Positions 1 to 7,576 of a DNA stretch of 64,000 nt are shown here, piece by piece. The stretch's first letter is position 1. Every line of letters begins with the position of its first letter. Source of the stretch: Sphingopyxis microcysteis. GTDB lineage: Bacteria > Pseudomonadota > Alphaproteobacteria > Sphingomonadales > Sphingomonadaceae. Where the stretch lies: positions 1,426,001-1,490,000 of the forward strand of contig NZ_JAANYY010000002.1 of the NCBI RefSeq assembly GCF_012274265.1. The letters run 5' to 3'. The translations under genes and the position numbers were made by a program. Below the pieces are notes generated by a model. It saw only the letters and a program-made list of their open reading frames with translations, was not told the origin of the DNA and made no database searches.

Positions 1-525
1 GGTATCGCCCTGCCAGATCGGATCCCCATTTTCGACATGCTCGAGCCCCGCCGACATGTGGAGCAAGTGCTTGAGCGTAATCGCGCCGCGCGGATCGCCG
101 CTGCGCTGCCACGCCGCGACCGGCGCCGGACCGTCGAGCGCCAACTGGCCGTCCGCGACCAGAAAGCCGATGAGCACCGCGGTGATGCTTTTCGCCATCG
201 ACCAGCTGATCAGCTTGGTTTCGGGGCCGAAACCCGCGGCATAGCGTTCATAGATCAGCTCGCCGTCGCGCAGCACGATCAGCGCGCGCGTCTCACCGAC
301 GTCGTCGCCATTGACGAACAGCGCATCGGCGCGCGCCTTGATCGCTGCGGGGAGCACCGGCAGCGGTTGCAGCGTGTCGGTTGCCGCCACCCCATCGAGC
401 GAGGCGCCGAATTTCGGCGCGGGCGATGCGGGCGCCATATTGCCCTGCCCCGCCGCCTGCACCAGCGACAAGGCGCCGAGCATCGCGAGAGCGGCACTTG
501 CCAGCAGCCGTTTTTTCGTGATCAT
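1..525 (-). CDS. Serine hydrolase, beta-lactamase/CubicO family (3' end cut by window edge)
   Basis: Reads leftward out of the window, so only the first 175 codons are seen. The start is the ATG at 525, giving a signal peptide (MITKKRLLASAALAMLGA then an Ala-rich cleavage region), so the product should be exported. Further on, the SxxK motif SMAKS carries the nucleophilic serine and its lysine, followed by GFLVADGQLALDGP and ITLKHLLHMSAGLEH, which is the usual N-terminal signature of class C beta-lactamase-like esterases and peptidases. The Tyr-x-Asn and C-terminal motifs lie outside the window. Substrate cannot be predicted; many such proteins are esterases rather than antibiotic-resistance enzymes. 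It is divergent from the small membrane protein at 533, with only 7 bp between the starts. Confidence 0.85.
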   Translation of the reverse strand, partial: MITKKRLLASAALAMLGALSLVQAAGQGNMAPASPAPKFGASLDGVAATDTLQPLPVLPAAIKARADALFVNGDDVGETRALIVLRDGELIYERYAAGFGPETKLISWSMAKSITAVLIGFLVADGQLALDGPAPVAAWQRSGDPRGAITLKHLLHMSAGLEHVENGDPIWQGDT

Positions 526-532
526 GGGATGA

Positions 533-955
533 GTGACTAGCACCAACCCGACCGGTCCTTCAACGGGCGAGACGCCGACCGCGGCACCGCCGCCCGAGAC
601 ACAATCCGCAACCCGACCGCGCCCCGGCAAAACGCCGAGCCGCTGGGGCGGCTGCCTGCCATGGCTGCTCGTCCTTGCGGTGCTGCTCACCGGCTTTGCG
701 ATCTGGAAATTCCCGTCGTTCAAGGCGCAGGCCGAACTCGGATCGGCCTATGCGGCGCGGGTCGGCTGTTCGTGCCGCTATGTCCAGGGGCGCAGCCTGG
801 AGAGCTGCCAGAGCGATTTCGAGCCCGGCATGGAGATGGTGTCGCTGAGCGAAGACCCGGCGACCAAGACGGTGACCGGCAGCGTGCCGTTGCTCGCCTC
901 GCGCAGCGCGCGCTATGCGGGCGCCAGCGGCTGCCTGCTGCGGCCTGAAAACTGA
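533..955 (+). CDS. Hypothetical membrane-anchored protein with conserved-looking cysteines
   Basis: A 140-residue protein of unknown function, starting at GTG 533. A Pro/Thr-rich cytoplasmic N-terminus (about residues 1-40) is followed by one transmembrane segment (CLPWLLVLAVLLTGFAIW, about 41-58). The outer part holds a cysteine cluster, GCSCRYVQGRSLESCQ, and a further GCLL near the C-terminus, so disulfides in the periplasm are plausible. It starts 7 bp from the divergent serine hydrolase, suggesting a shared promoter region and possibly a functional pairing. I do not recognise a family. Confidence 0.75.
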   Translation: MTSTNPTGPSTGETPTAAPPPETQSATRPRPGKTPSRWGGCLPWLLVLAVLLTGFAIWKFPSFKAQAELGSAYAARVGCSCRYVQGRSLESCQSDFEPGMEMVSLSEDPATKTVTGSVPLLASRSARYAGASGCLLRPEN

Positions 956-965
956 CGCCGACCGG

Positions 966-1748
966 CTATTCTTCCCAGACTGGCGGCAAGATGGCCGAGA
1001 CATGGCGCCGGCGCCATTCGCCCGGCGACATGCCCAGCTTGCGGCGAAAGATCGCGCACAGGTGCGCATGGCTGGAAAAGCCGGTCGCAAAGGCGATCTC
1101 GGCGACCGACAGCGGGCGGTTCATCAGGAACCAGCAGGCGCGGCGCAGCCGCTGGCGCAGCATATATTGCGCCGGGGTGTAGCCGGTCGCGCGCGCGAAA
1201 TGGACGATCAGGCTGTTGACCGACATGCCCACCTCGGCCGCCATTTCCTCAACCGTCAGCGACAATTCGAGCTGGGTCTGGATATAGGCCATCAAGTCGT
1301 TGATGCGCTGGGTCACCGCGGACGAATCGCGGCGCCCCACCATGGCTTCCATCGTTTTGGCAAGAATGGTGACCAGCGGATCGGCCGCGGCCGCGTCGCC
1401 TGCGGCCAGCGCGCGCACCAGCGCGGCCAAGGCCATGTCGTAATGCCCGGCAAGCGCGCGTGCGTCCGGCGCGACGACCAGCCGTGCCGCGGGTATTGCC
1501 ACCTCGATATAGCGGACCCCGCCGCCCTTTGCTTCGCCATGATAGCGGCGTCCGGCGGGCGCCAGCCACATCTCGCCGGGCAGAGGATCGCCCAGCGAGG
1601 TCCGCTGATCGTCGAGCCAGGTTTCCAGCCAGTGATAGCTTCCAGCTTCGTATAAGTAGAGGACATGGACGTCGCGTTCGACCGTCCAGCTCAATGGACC
1701 TTCGATGCGATCAACGATCGAGGCGACCCTGAGTCCTCCCACTTCCAT
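966..1748 (-). CDS. AraC-family transcriptional regulator
   Basis: A 260-residue DNA-binding regulator. The C-terminal third has the two helix-turn-helix motifs of the AraC/XylS family: VEEMAAEVGMSVNSLIVHF and VAEIAFATGFSSHAHLCAIF, followed by RRKLGMSPGEWRRR, which corresponds to the family's F-R-x3-G-x-SP-x2-(Y/W)-R end. The N-terminal 150 residues look like a cupin-type sensor domain (GEMWLAPAGRRYHGEAKGG, then IEVAIP). No inducer can be guessed. It is monocistronic, convergent with the small membrane protein at 533. Its upstream gap (1749-1972) also contains a plus-strand terminator. Confidence 0.9.
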   Translation of the reverse strand: MEVGGLRVASIVDRIEGPLSWTVERDVHVLYLYEAGSYHWLETWLDDQRTSLGDPLPGEMWLAPAGRRYHGEAKGGGVRYIEVAIPAARLVVAPDARALAGHYDMALAALVRALAAGDAAAADPLVTILAKTMEAMVGRRDSSAVTQRINDLMAYIQTQLELSLTVEEMAAEVGMSVNSLIVHFARATGYTPAQYMLRQRLRRACWFLMNRPLSVAEIAFATGFSSHAHLCAIFRRKLGMSPGEWRRRHVSAILPPVWEE

Positions 1749-1916
1749 GACACAAGTATGGCAAGTTGGGGAGAATGTGAAAGCCTGCCATTTACGCCAA
1801 ATCTATGGTTAAATCGAAGCTCCAAATTCTTCCGAAACGGCGGAAATTGGGGAAAAAATGCTGTTGCATCGACCCTTTCGCGTGCCCTTTCGCGCGCCTG
1901 ACGAGACCCCCCCCAA

Positions 1917-1951
1917 GGCGGGCGGCAAATATGCCGCCCGCCACCTTTTTT
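1917..1951 (+). terminator. Strong rho-independent terminator with no annotated plus-strand gene upstream
   Basis: Perfect 10-bp GC stem (1917-1926 with 1933-1942), 6-nt loop AAATAT, then ACC and six T (1946-1951). An outer C-run (about 1907-1914) could also pair with the G-run after the T tract. The T tract is only on the plus strand; read on the minus strand the hairpin is followed by UU then a G-run. Both flanking genes run leftward, so the signal must end a plus-strand transcript that starts in 1750-1915, for example a small RNA, or stop antisense transcription. Confidence 0.7.
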
Positions 1952-1972
1952 GGGGGCGTCACCTGGCCTAAA

Positions 1973-2902
1973 TCAGCTGCTGGTCAGAAACGCGTCCATC
2001 GCCGCATTGACCGCATCGGGCGCTTCCCACGGAACGAAATGGCCACAATCGGCGACGTGCACGATCTCGACCGCGGGAACGAGGTCGGCCATCCCGTCGA
2101 GGTTGCATGGCGGCAGCGCCACATCGTCGAGCGCCCAGATGACGAGCGTCGGAATAGTGAGCCCGGGGAACGGCACCGCAGGCGGCTCGGCATAAGGCGC
2201 GTCCATGGCCGGAACGATCGCGGGCGAACCGCGGTACCAGTTGATCATCGCGCGGCAGGTATCGCGATCCTCCCAATCTTTCAGCAATCGCGCGATCTCG
2301 TCGGGCGGCTGGATCCCACCGCTCGGCACCCGGCCCGCGAAAGCATGGGCAAGGATGCCCGCGATACCATGCGCCTCGATAATCGCGTCGCTCGCCGGGT
2401 CGCGAAAGATGCTGATATACTGGCTCGCCGCGCGCTGCTGTTCATTCGTCTGCAGCAGGCGTTGAAAGATCGCGGGATGCGGGGCGTTGGCGATGACGGC
2501 GCGGGTGACGCGGCCCGACCACGCCGGATGCAGCCCGTCGGGCTGGCCGCCCAAGGCTACCCCCCACGCAATCGCCCCGCCCCAGTCATGGCCGACGACG
2601 GTAAATTCCCCGACGCTCAGCGCATCGGCGAGCGCGAAGACGTCGGCGATCAATTTATCGGGCGTATAGGATTCGACATCCTGCGGCTTCGACGAACCGC
2701 GATAGCCGCGCTGGTCGGGCGCGATACAGCGAAAGCGGTCGGCGAAATGCGGCAGCTGGTACCGCCATGTCCGATGCGATTCGGGAAAGCCATGGAGGAA
2801 GATCAGCACCGGGGCGTCGCGCGGGCCGATATCGACGACGTCGAGTTCGACGCCGGTCGAAAGCTTCACGCGCTGCTGTTCAAAATCGCCGATCATCGCC
2901 AT
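1973..2902 (-). CDS. Alpha/beta hydrolase, epoxide hydrolase/haloalkane dehalogenase-like
   Basis: A 309-residue soluble alpha/beta-fold hydrolase. I chose ATG 2902 (MAMIGDFEQQ) because GGGAG precedes it; the reading frame upstream runs through an intergenic repeat. Visible features: oxyanion-hole motif FLHGFPESHRTW, then DQRGYRGSSKP, then the nucleophile elbow VVGHDWGGAIAW with Asp as nucleophile, and a C-terminal catalytic His in ADCGHFVPWEAPD. The HGFPE and DQRGYG-like motifs match soluble epoxide hydrolases better than dehalogenases, and the Trp after the nucleophile is shared by both. Likely acts on small epoxides or related compounds; substrate unknown. Monocistronic, with the terminator-like hairpin at 1917 lying beyond its stop but oriented the other way. 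Confidence 0.85.
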   Translation of the reverse strand: MAMIGDFEQQRVKLSTGVELDVVDIGPRDAPVLIFLHGFPESHRTWRYQLPHFADRFRCIAPDQRGYRGSSKPQDVESYTPDKLIADVFALADALSVGEFTVVGHDWGGAIAWGVALGGQPDGLHPAWSGRVTRAVIANAPHPAIFQRLLQTNEQQRAASQYISIFRDPASDAIIEAHGIAGILAHAFAGRVPSGGIQPPDEIARLLKDWEDRDTCRAMINWYRGSPAIVPAMDAPYAEPPAVPFPGLTIPTLVIWALDDVALPPCNLDGMADLVPAVEIVHVADCGHFVPWEAPDAVNAAMDAFLTSS

Positions 2903-3027
2903 CGCTCCCTTGGTTTCGTTTCGAAACCTGATGGCGAGGAACCGCGTGGCTGGCAAGCTGCAGCAAATGGCGGGGCGGGTCGAAAGGCTGGATCGCGTCG
3001 GCGTTGGGGTGGGAAGCGGGCGTAGTT

Positions 3028-3161
3028 CGTTCCTCCCCGGAACGGGGAGGTGGCAGCCCGTAGGGCTGACGGAGGGGCCGAAACCTCTCGTGATCACGCA
3101 CCGTCCCGACCCCTCCACCACCGCTTCGCGGCGGTCCCCCTCCCCGTTCCGGGGAGGAACG
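3028..3161. repeat. Long inverted intergenic repeat (family C)
   Basis: Arms of 23 bp (3028-3050 and 3139-3161) are exact reverse complements of the type CGTTCCTCCCCGG...; the interior contains two further small hairpins. A diverged member of the same family lies at 35191-35330. It fills most of the gap between the hydrolase and pirin genes; nothing else is recognisable there. Confidence 0.85.
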
Positions 3162-3192
3162 AAAACGGCAGCTACCGGTCGCAACCCAACCC

Positions 3193-4089
3193 CTACGGAT
3201 AGCTCACCGTCTTCGGCACCTCGGGGATCGGGATAAATTCCTCGCTGTCCCCCGGAACCAGCGGGAATTTGCCATCCTTCCAGTCATGCTTGGCCTGGTT
3301 GATGCGGTCGCGCGACGAACTGACGAAATTCCACCATACATGGCGCGGCGTCGCGAAGGCTTCGCCGCCGAGCAGCATCACCCGCGCGTCGCTGTCGGCG
3401 CGCAGCGTCATCGCCTGCCCCGGCTTCAATATGTAAAGGCTGTGGCGATCGAGCCGGTCGCCATCGAGACTGGCATCTCCGAGCGCCACCAGCACCGCGC
3501 GTTCGTCGGCCTCGGCCTCGATCGGAATGCTCGCCCCGGCATTCATCAATATGTCGGCATAGATCGTCGCCGCATGCTGGGTGATCGGCGAGGTGGCGCC
3601 CCACAGGCTGCCCATGATCACCCGCGCCGAAACGCCGCTATCCTCGATCAGCGGCAGGTCGCCCTTTGCGACATGCTCGAATGCCGGTTCGATCTCTTCC
3701 TGACCGTCGGGCAAGGCGAGCCAGGTCTGCATTCCCGAAATGCCCGACCCGGTCGCCCGCTCGGCCGCCGGGGTGCGCTCCGAATGGACGATACCGCGCC
3801 CTGCCGTCATTAGGTTACACGCGCCGGGACGGATCGTCGCCAGCGTGCCCAGGCTGTCGCGATGGTCGATCGCACCCTCGAACAAATAGGTAACCGTCGC
3901 CAGGTTGATGTGCGGATGGGGCCGCACGTCCATGCCCGCGCCGATGTCGAAATGCGCCGGGCCGAACTGGTCGACAAAGATGAACGGACCGACCATCGTG
4001 CGCGCCTTGCTCGGCAGCGTCCGCCGCACCTCAAATGCACCAAGGTCGTGGGTCGAGGGGGTGATGACCTGAAGATCGGCGTCAGACAT
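3193..4089 (-). CDS. Pirin family bicupin protein
   Basis: A 298-residue protein of the pirin family, a metal-binding double cupin; some members are quercetinases or redox sensors, most are uncharacterised. The N-terminal cupin shows the metal-site motif RPHPHINLATVTYLFEG and later GIVHSE. The region AGRGIVHSERTP and QTWLALPDG are typical of the family. The start is taken at ATG 4089 (MSDADLQV), which overlaps the stop codon of the SRPBCC gene upstream, indicating translational coupling; a start at 4113 is also open. It ends a leftward set of BolA, cupin, SRPBCC and pirin genes. Confidence 0.9.
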   Translation of the reverse strand: MSDADLQVITPSTHDLGAFEVRRTLPSKARTMVGPFIFVDQFGPAHFDIGAGMDVRPHPHINLATVTYLFEGAIDHRDSLGTLATIRPGACNLMTAGRGIVHSERTPAAERATGSGISGMQTWLALPDGQEEIEPAFEHVAKGDLPLIEDSGVSARVIMGSLWGATSPITQHAATIYADILMNAGASIPIEAEADERAVLVALGDASLDGDRLDRHSLYILKPGQAMTLRADSDARVMLLGGEAFATPRHVWWNFVSSSRDRINQAKHDWKDGKFPLVPGDSEEFIPIPEVPKTVSYP

Positions 4090-4564
4090 TGTCGGCTTCC
4101 TGCATGGCGCCAAATCGGCGCTTCAACTGGCGATGGCGATTGCGAAAGGCGATATTGATCATCAGCCGCGCGATCGGCCGCGGCCATTTCGGTTCAAAGC
4201 GCAATTCGTCGGTGACCACGCAGCCGCCATCCACGGGATCGACAGTCCGGATGTGCTGCCAGCTGTGCATCGACCCCATCCGCGACCGCTCGACGAAACG
4301 CCTGCCCGGTTCGAATTCGACCAGGGTCAATTCGGTCCAGTCGTAAGGGATCAGCCCGAACGCCAGCACGCGGCTGCGGAACAGCATTTGCCCCGGGACA
4401 AATTCGGCATCGACCATCCCGCGAATTCCCGGCGGGGCCGTCATCCGGAAGATCGGCATTGCCTCGGCATTGATCCCTGCCAGCGACATCGCCGCTGTCC
4501 AGACATCGGCGGCGGGCGTACGCAACCGCGAGCTGTAGCGAAGCTCGACAGGGGCGGCCGTCAT
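4082..4564 (-). CDS. SRPBCC-type ligand-binding domain protein
   Basis: A 160-residue single-domain protein resembling the START/SRPBCC superfamily (cell-division inhibitor SULA-like or polyketide cyclase-like annotation is common). The beginning, PVELRYSSRLRTPAADVWTA, is the usual first strand and helix; GRRFVERSRMGSMHSWQHIR and CVVTDELRFEP are the mid-domain strands. No catalytic residues can be assigned. The start at 4564 overlaps the stop of the cupin gene as ATGA, and its own stop overlaps the pirin start, so the three are almost certainly co-translated. Confidence 0.75.
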   Translation of the reverse strand: MTAAPVELRYSSRLRTPAADVWTAAMSLAGINAEAMPIFRMTAPPGIRGMVDAEFVPGQMLFRSRVLAFGLIPYDWTELTLVEFEPGRRFVERSRMGSMHSWQHIRTVDPVDGGCVVTDELRFEPKWPRPIARLMINIAFRNRHRQLKRRFGAMQEADNV

Positions 4565-4935
4565 CGCGCGTCCAGTCTTGCCAGCGTTCGCCGCGTCTTT
4601 TCGGTCTCGACATTGCCAGTGTTCAGGGTCGATCCCGGTTCGAGCAGCACGACATGGCATTCGCCGTCCAGCGCCTCGGGACAATGTTCAACCCCGCGCG
4701 GTACGATGATGAACTCGCCGGGTTGGACGATCACATCGCCGCTGCGCAGGCCCATCTTCATCCGGCCCGCGACGACCAGGAACAATTCATCCTCGATATC
4801 ATGATGATGCCAGTCGAACTTGCCCTCGAGCTTGACCAGCTTGATCTGGAAATTGTTGATGTCGCCCGCGACATGCGGATTCCAGGCTTCGGGGATTTTG
4901 GCGAAGGCTTCGGCGAGGTTCACCTTGGCAACCAT
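4561..4935 (-). CDS. Small single-domain cupin protein
   Basis: A 124-residue cupin. The metal-binding motif is visible as KFDWHHHDIEDELFLVVAGRM (His-His-His plus Glu) and the second motif as FIIVPRGVEHCPEALDGEC, which supplies the last His. Such proteins are mostly annotated as cupin domain proteins or mannose-6-phosphate isomerase-like; no substrate can be assigned. It begins at ATG 4935, 2 bp after the BolA stop, and ends in an ATGA overlap with the SRPBCC gene. Confidence 0.85.
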   Translation of the reverse strand: MVAKVNLAEAFAKIPEAWNPHVAGDINNFQIKLVKLEGKFDWHHHDIEDELFLVVAGRMKMGLRSGDVIVQPGEFIIVPRGVEHCPEALDGECHVVLLEPGSTLNTGNVETEKTRRTLARLDAR

Positions 4936-4937
4936 CG

Positions 4938-5228
4938 TCACTCCCCCGGCGCCGTCGCCTTGATCGCGAGAGCGTGAACGCGCTGCCCCGGCAAATCGCC
5001 AAGCGCCTTGTTCACCGCACGTTGGCGCGCGACGCGGTTCATGCCTGCGAACCCTGCCCATTCGATCGTCAGGCTGAAATGCGATTCGCCCGATCCATCG
5101 TCGCCGCTGTGACCATGATGCTTGGCGCTGTCGTTGCTGACGATGAAATTGGCATCGGGAAAAGCCGCGCGGAGCAGCCTTTCCATCTCTTGTTGCACGG
5201 GGCCGTTGCTGCTCATGGGGTTGACCAT
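4938..5228 (-). CDS. BolA family protein
   Basis: BolA-like protein, 96 residues from ATG 5228 or 92 from ATG 5216 (MSSNGPVQ). BolA proteins partner monothiol glutaredoxins in iron-sulfur handling. The class II KH-like fold signatures are present: AFPDANFIVSNDSAKHHGHS, SHFSLTIEWAGFAGMNRVARQR and the C-terminal VHALAIKATAPGE. The conserved His in the fold appears as VHALAIKA. It is the first gene of the leftward BolA-cupin-SRPBCC-pirin set and is divergent from the DnaJ-like gene, an arrangement common in sphingomonads. A TATAAT hexamer lies at 5251-5246 on the minus strand, close to the start. Confidence 0.9.
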   Translation of the reverse strand: MVNPMSSNGPVQQEMERLLRAAFPDANFIVSNDSAKHHGHSGDDGSGESHFSLTIEWAGFAGMNRVARQRAVNKALGDLPGQRVHALAIKATAPGE

Positions 5229-5291
5229 AAGCGGTCCGTCGCCAAATTATAAGACCCCCTATCTCCTTGCCCCCCACCTCGAAAGCGCATT

Positions 5292-5885
5292 TTGTCCACG
5301 CCTCCCCGCCCCAACCGCTTCCATGGCCGCGTCCCCCGCGAGGCACCGTGCGCCGTGCCCGGATGCCGCGAGGCGGGCGAATTTCGCGCCCCGATGGCCT
5401 GGACCCGCTCGCCCGACGGACCGCCGCAATATCGCTGGTTGTGCCTTGACCATGTGCGTGAATTCAACGCAGGTTATAATTTCTTCGAAGGCATGAGCGC
5501 CGACCAGATCATGGCCGCGCAATCGCCGACCGCGGGCTGGGAAACCGAAAGCCGCGCCTTCCGCGCCGCCGGGAGCGCCGACCTGCCGCCGCGCTGGGCC
5601 GATTTCAAGGATCCCATCGACGCGCTCGGCGCGCGATTTCGCCAGCGAATGGACGAAGCGCGGCGCGAGGCCGCCAACCCCGGCCTTTCGCGCGACGAAC
5701 GGGCCGCAATGCAATTGCTCGCGCTGCCCGCCGACGCCGACCGCGCCGCACTCCGCCGCCGCTACAGCGAGCTGGTGCGCAAATATCATCCCGACCGAAA
5801 TGGCGGCGATCGCAGTTTCGAGACGAGACTCGGCGAAGTGGTTGCGGCATATCAGTTGCTGAGGAAGACCAAGGCATTCGCATAG
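5292..5885 (+). CDS. DnaJ-like J-domain protein
   Basis: A 197-residue protein with its J domain at the C-terminus. Residues about 140-195 contain LLALPADADRAALRRRYSEL, then VRKYHPDRNGGD with the essential HPD tripeptide, then a last helix EVVAAYQLLR. The N-terminal 100 residues include an apparent Cys/His site (CAVPGCREAGEF, then LCLDHVREFN) that could bind zinc, but this is inference. J proteins stimulate the ATPase of Hsp70; this type is common beside bolA and cobS in alphaproteobacteria. TTG at 5292 is the only start that keeps the N-terminal Cys motif intact. Confidence 0.85.
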   Translation: MSTPPRPNRFHGRVPREAPCAVPGCREAGEFRAPMAWTRSPDGPPQYRWLCLDHVREFNAGYNFFEGMSADQIMAAQSPTAGWETESRAFRAAGSADLPPRWADFKDPIDALGARFRQRMDEARREAANPGLSRDERAAMQLLALPADADRAALRRRYSELVRKYHPDRNGGDRSFETRLGEVVAAYQLLRKTKAFA

Positions 5886-5895
5886 GAGACGCGCG

Positions 5896-6333
5896 ATGAG
5901 CGAGCTGGACCAAGCACGGATCGACGTGGTGCGCCGCCATATGGCGCTCGAGATCACGCACGATTGGGACGGCGTCATCGCGACCTTCGATCATCCGCGC
6001 TACGAACTGCTCGGGCCCGGCACGGTATTTGATGGCGAGGCCGCGGTCCGCTCCTATTTCGCCGCGTCGCGCGAGCCTTTTCCCGATCAGGCGAACGAAG
6101 TCATCGCGATCGCCGCGGACGCCGCGACGCATACCGTGCTCGTCGAATTCTGGCTGACCGGCACGCATCTTGGCCCGCTGAAGCTTGGGCCGCGCACGAT
6201 CGAACCGACCGGAAAGGCGTTCCGCATCCGCATGGCGGCGAGTTTCGAATTTGCCCCGGATAGCGACAAAATTATCTGCGAACGCCCCTATTACGACCAG
6301 TCTGCGGTGATGAAGGCGCTTGGGTTGCTCTGA
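5896..6333 (+). CDS. NTF2-like (SnoaL/ester cyclase type) protein
   Basis: A 145-residue single-domain protein with the pattern of the NTF2-like superfamily: an N-terminal helix ending in HDWDGVIATFDHPRYELL, then FDGEAAVRSYFAASREPFPD, a strand VLVEFWLTGTHLGPL and a closing strand KIICERPYYDQSAVMKALGL. The PYYD ending is typical of ester-cyclase-like members, which bind small hydrophobic ligands. Substrate unknown. It lies 10 bp after the DnaJ-like gene with GGAGACGCG before its ATG, so the two are probably co-transcribed. Confidence 0.75.
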   Translation: MSELDQARIDVVRRHMALEITHDWDGVIATFDHPRYELLGPGTVFDGEAAVRSYFAASREPFPDQANEVIAIAADAATHTVLVEFWLTGTHLGPLKLGPRTIEPTGKAFRIRMAASFEFAPDSDKIICERPYYDQSAVMKALGLL

Positions 6334-6380
6334 AAAGGCGTTGCAAGCTGAAACCGACGCCTATACCGCGCAAACGCAAC

Positions 6381-6560
6381 TCCCCTCTCCCCTTGCGGGA
6401 GAGGGTTGCAAAGACTTGGCGGCTTGCCGCCTAGTCGAAGCTGGGTGAGGGGTTGCGAGCCGCAGGCTCGCGCGGCACAAAGCGCCGCCCACCCTCATCC
6501 AACTACGCCTAGCCGCTTCGCGGCAAGGCTTCGTATCCTTCTCCCATCAAGGGAGAAGGG
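6381..6560. repeat. Composite inverted intergenic repeat (family D)
   Basis: Begins with a CCCTCTCC...GGAGAGGG hairpin and ends with a TTCTCCC...GGGAGAA hairpin; the middle carries GGTGAGGGG and its complement CCCTCATCC. It occupies most of the 251-bp gap before cobS. A related element lies at 40120-40243. Confidence 0.75.
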
Positions 6561-6584
6561 ACCGAGATTTTTGAAGGCAGCAAG

Positions 6585-7574
6585 ATGACCGATATCCCGA
6601 ACAGCCTCCCCGATCACCACGGCTCGACGCTCCTCGCGGCGCCCGATACCGAGGTGAATGCGCGCGAGATGTTCGGGGTCGATATCGACATGATGGTCCC
6701 GGCCTTCAGCGAGGCCGACGAGCGCGTCCCCGACCTTGACCCCGCCTATGTCTTCGACGGCGACACCACGCTCGCGATCCTGGCCGGCTTCAAATATAAC
6801 CGCCGCGTGATGGTGCAGGGCTATCACGGTACGGGCAAGTCGACGCATATCGAACAGGTGGCGGCGCGCCTCAAATGGCCGTGCATCCGCGTCAACCTCG
6901 ACGCGCACATCAGCCGCATCGACCTAGTCGGTCGCGACGCGATCGTCCTGCGCGACGGCCAGCAGGTCACCGAATTTCGCGAAGGCCTGCTCCCCTGGGC
7001 GCTGCAAACCCCGACCGCGCTCGTCTTCGACGAATATGACGCGGGCCGTCCCGACGTCATGTTCGTGATCCAGCGCGTGCTGGAGACCGAGGGCAAGCTC
7101 ACTTTGCTGGACCAGAATCGCGTAATCCGCCCCAACCCGCATTTCCGCCTGTTCTCGACCGCGAACACCGTCGGGCTCGGCGACACGAGCGGGCTGTATC
7201 ATGGGACGCAGCAGATCAACCAGGGCCAGATGGACCGCTGGAACATCGTCGTCACGCTGAACTATCTCCCCGCCGCGACCGAAAGCGCGATCATCCTCGC
7301 GAAGGTGCCCGACACCGACGACACGACGGTTGCCAATATGGTCAAGGTCGCCGACCTGACGCGTCAAGGCTTCATCAACGGCGACATTTCGACCGTGATG
7401 AGCCCACGCACGGTGATCAGCTGGGCGCAGAACGCCGCGATCTTCCACAATATCGGCTTCGCGTTCCGCTTGAGCTTCCTCAACAAGTGCGACGAGGCCG
7501 AGCGGATGATTGTCGCCGAATATTATCAGCGTGTGTTCGGCGAAGACCTGCCCGAAAGCGTTATCGGCAAGTGA
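6585..7574 (+). CDS. cobS: Cobaltochelatase subunit CobS (MoxR-type AAA+ ATPase)
   Basis: AAA+ ATPase of 329 residues, the usual CobS size. The Walker A motif is [13 protein letters not shown] (about residue 83) and Walker B is [12 protein letters not shown] (about 146), followed by the sensor region [19 protein letters not shown]. CobS and CobT form the ATPase ring complex that drives cobalt insertion by CobN in aerobic cobalamin synthesis. Here CobT lies 2.7 kb downstream, separated by a hydrolase gene and a convergent MFS gene, and no CobN or other cob gene is in the window. In sphingomonads CobST pairs are often found apart from a B12 pathway, so the true partner may differ. Confidence 0.93.
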   Translation: MTDIPNSLPDHHGSTLLAAPDTEVNAREMFGVDIDMMVPAFSEADERVPDLDPAYVFDGDTTLAILAGFKYNRRVMVQGYHGTGKSTHIEQVAARLKWPCIRVNLDAHISRIDLVGRDAIVLRDGQQVTEFREGLLPWALQTPTALVFDEYDAGRPDVMFVIQRVLETEGKLTLLDQNRVIRPNPHFRLFSTANTVGLGDTSGLYHGTQQINQGQMDRWNIVVTLNYLPAATESAIILAKVPDTDDTTVANMVKVADLTRQGFINGDISTVMSPRTVISWAQNAAIFHNIGFAFRLSFLNKCDEAERMIVAEYYQRVFGEDLPESVIGK

Positions 7575-7576
7575 CG

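Noticed and set aside
1805..3025. A 406-codon plus-strand open frame
   Set aside because: Antisense to the epoxide-hydrolase-like gene and reads through the terminator at 1917-1951.
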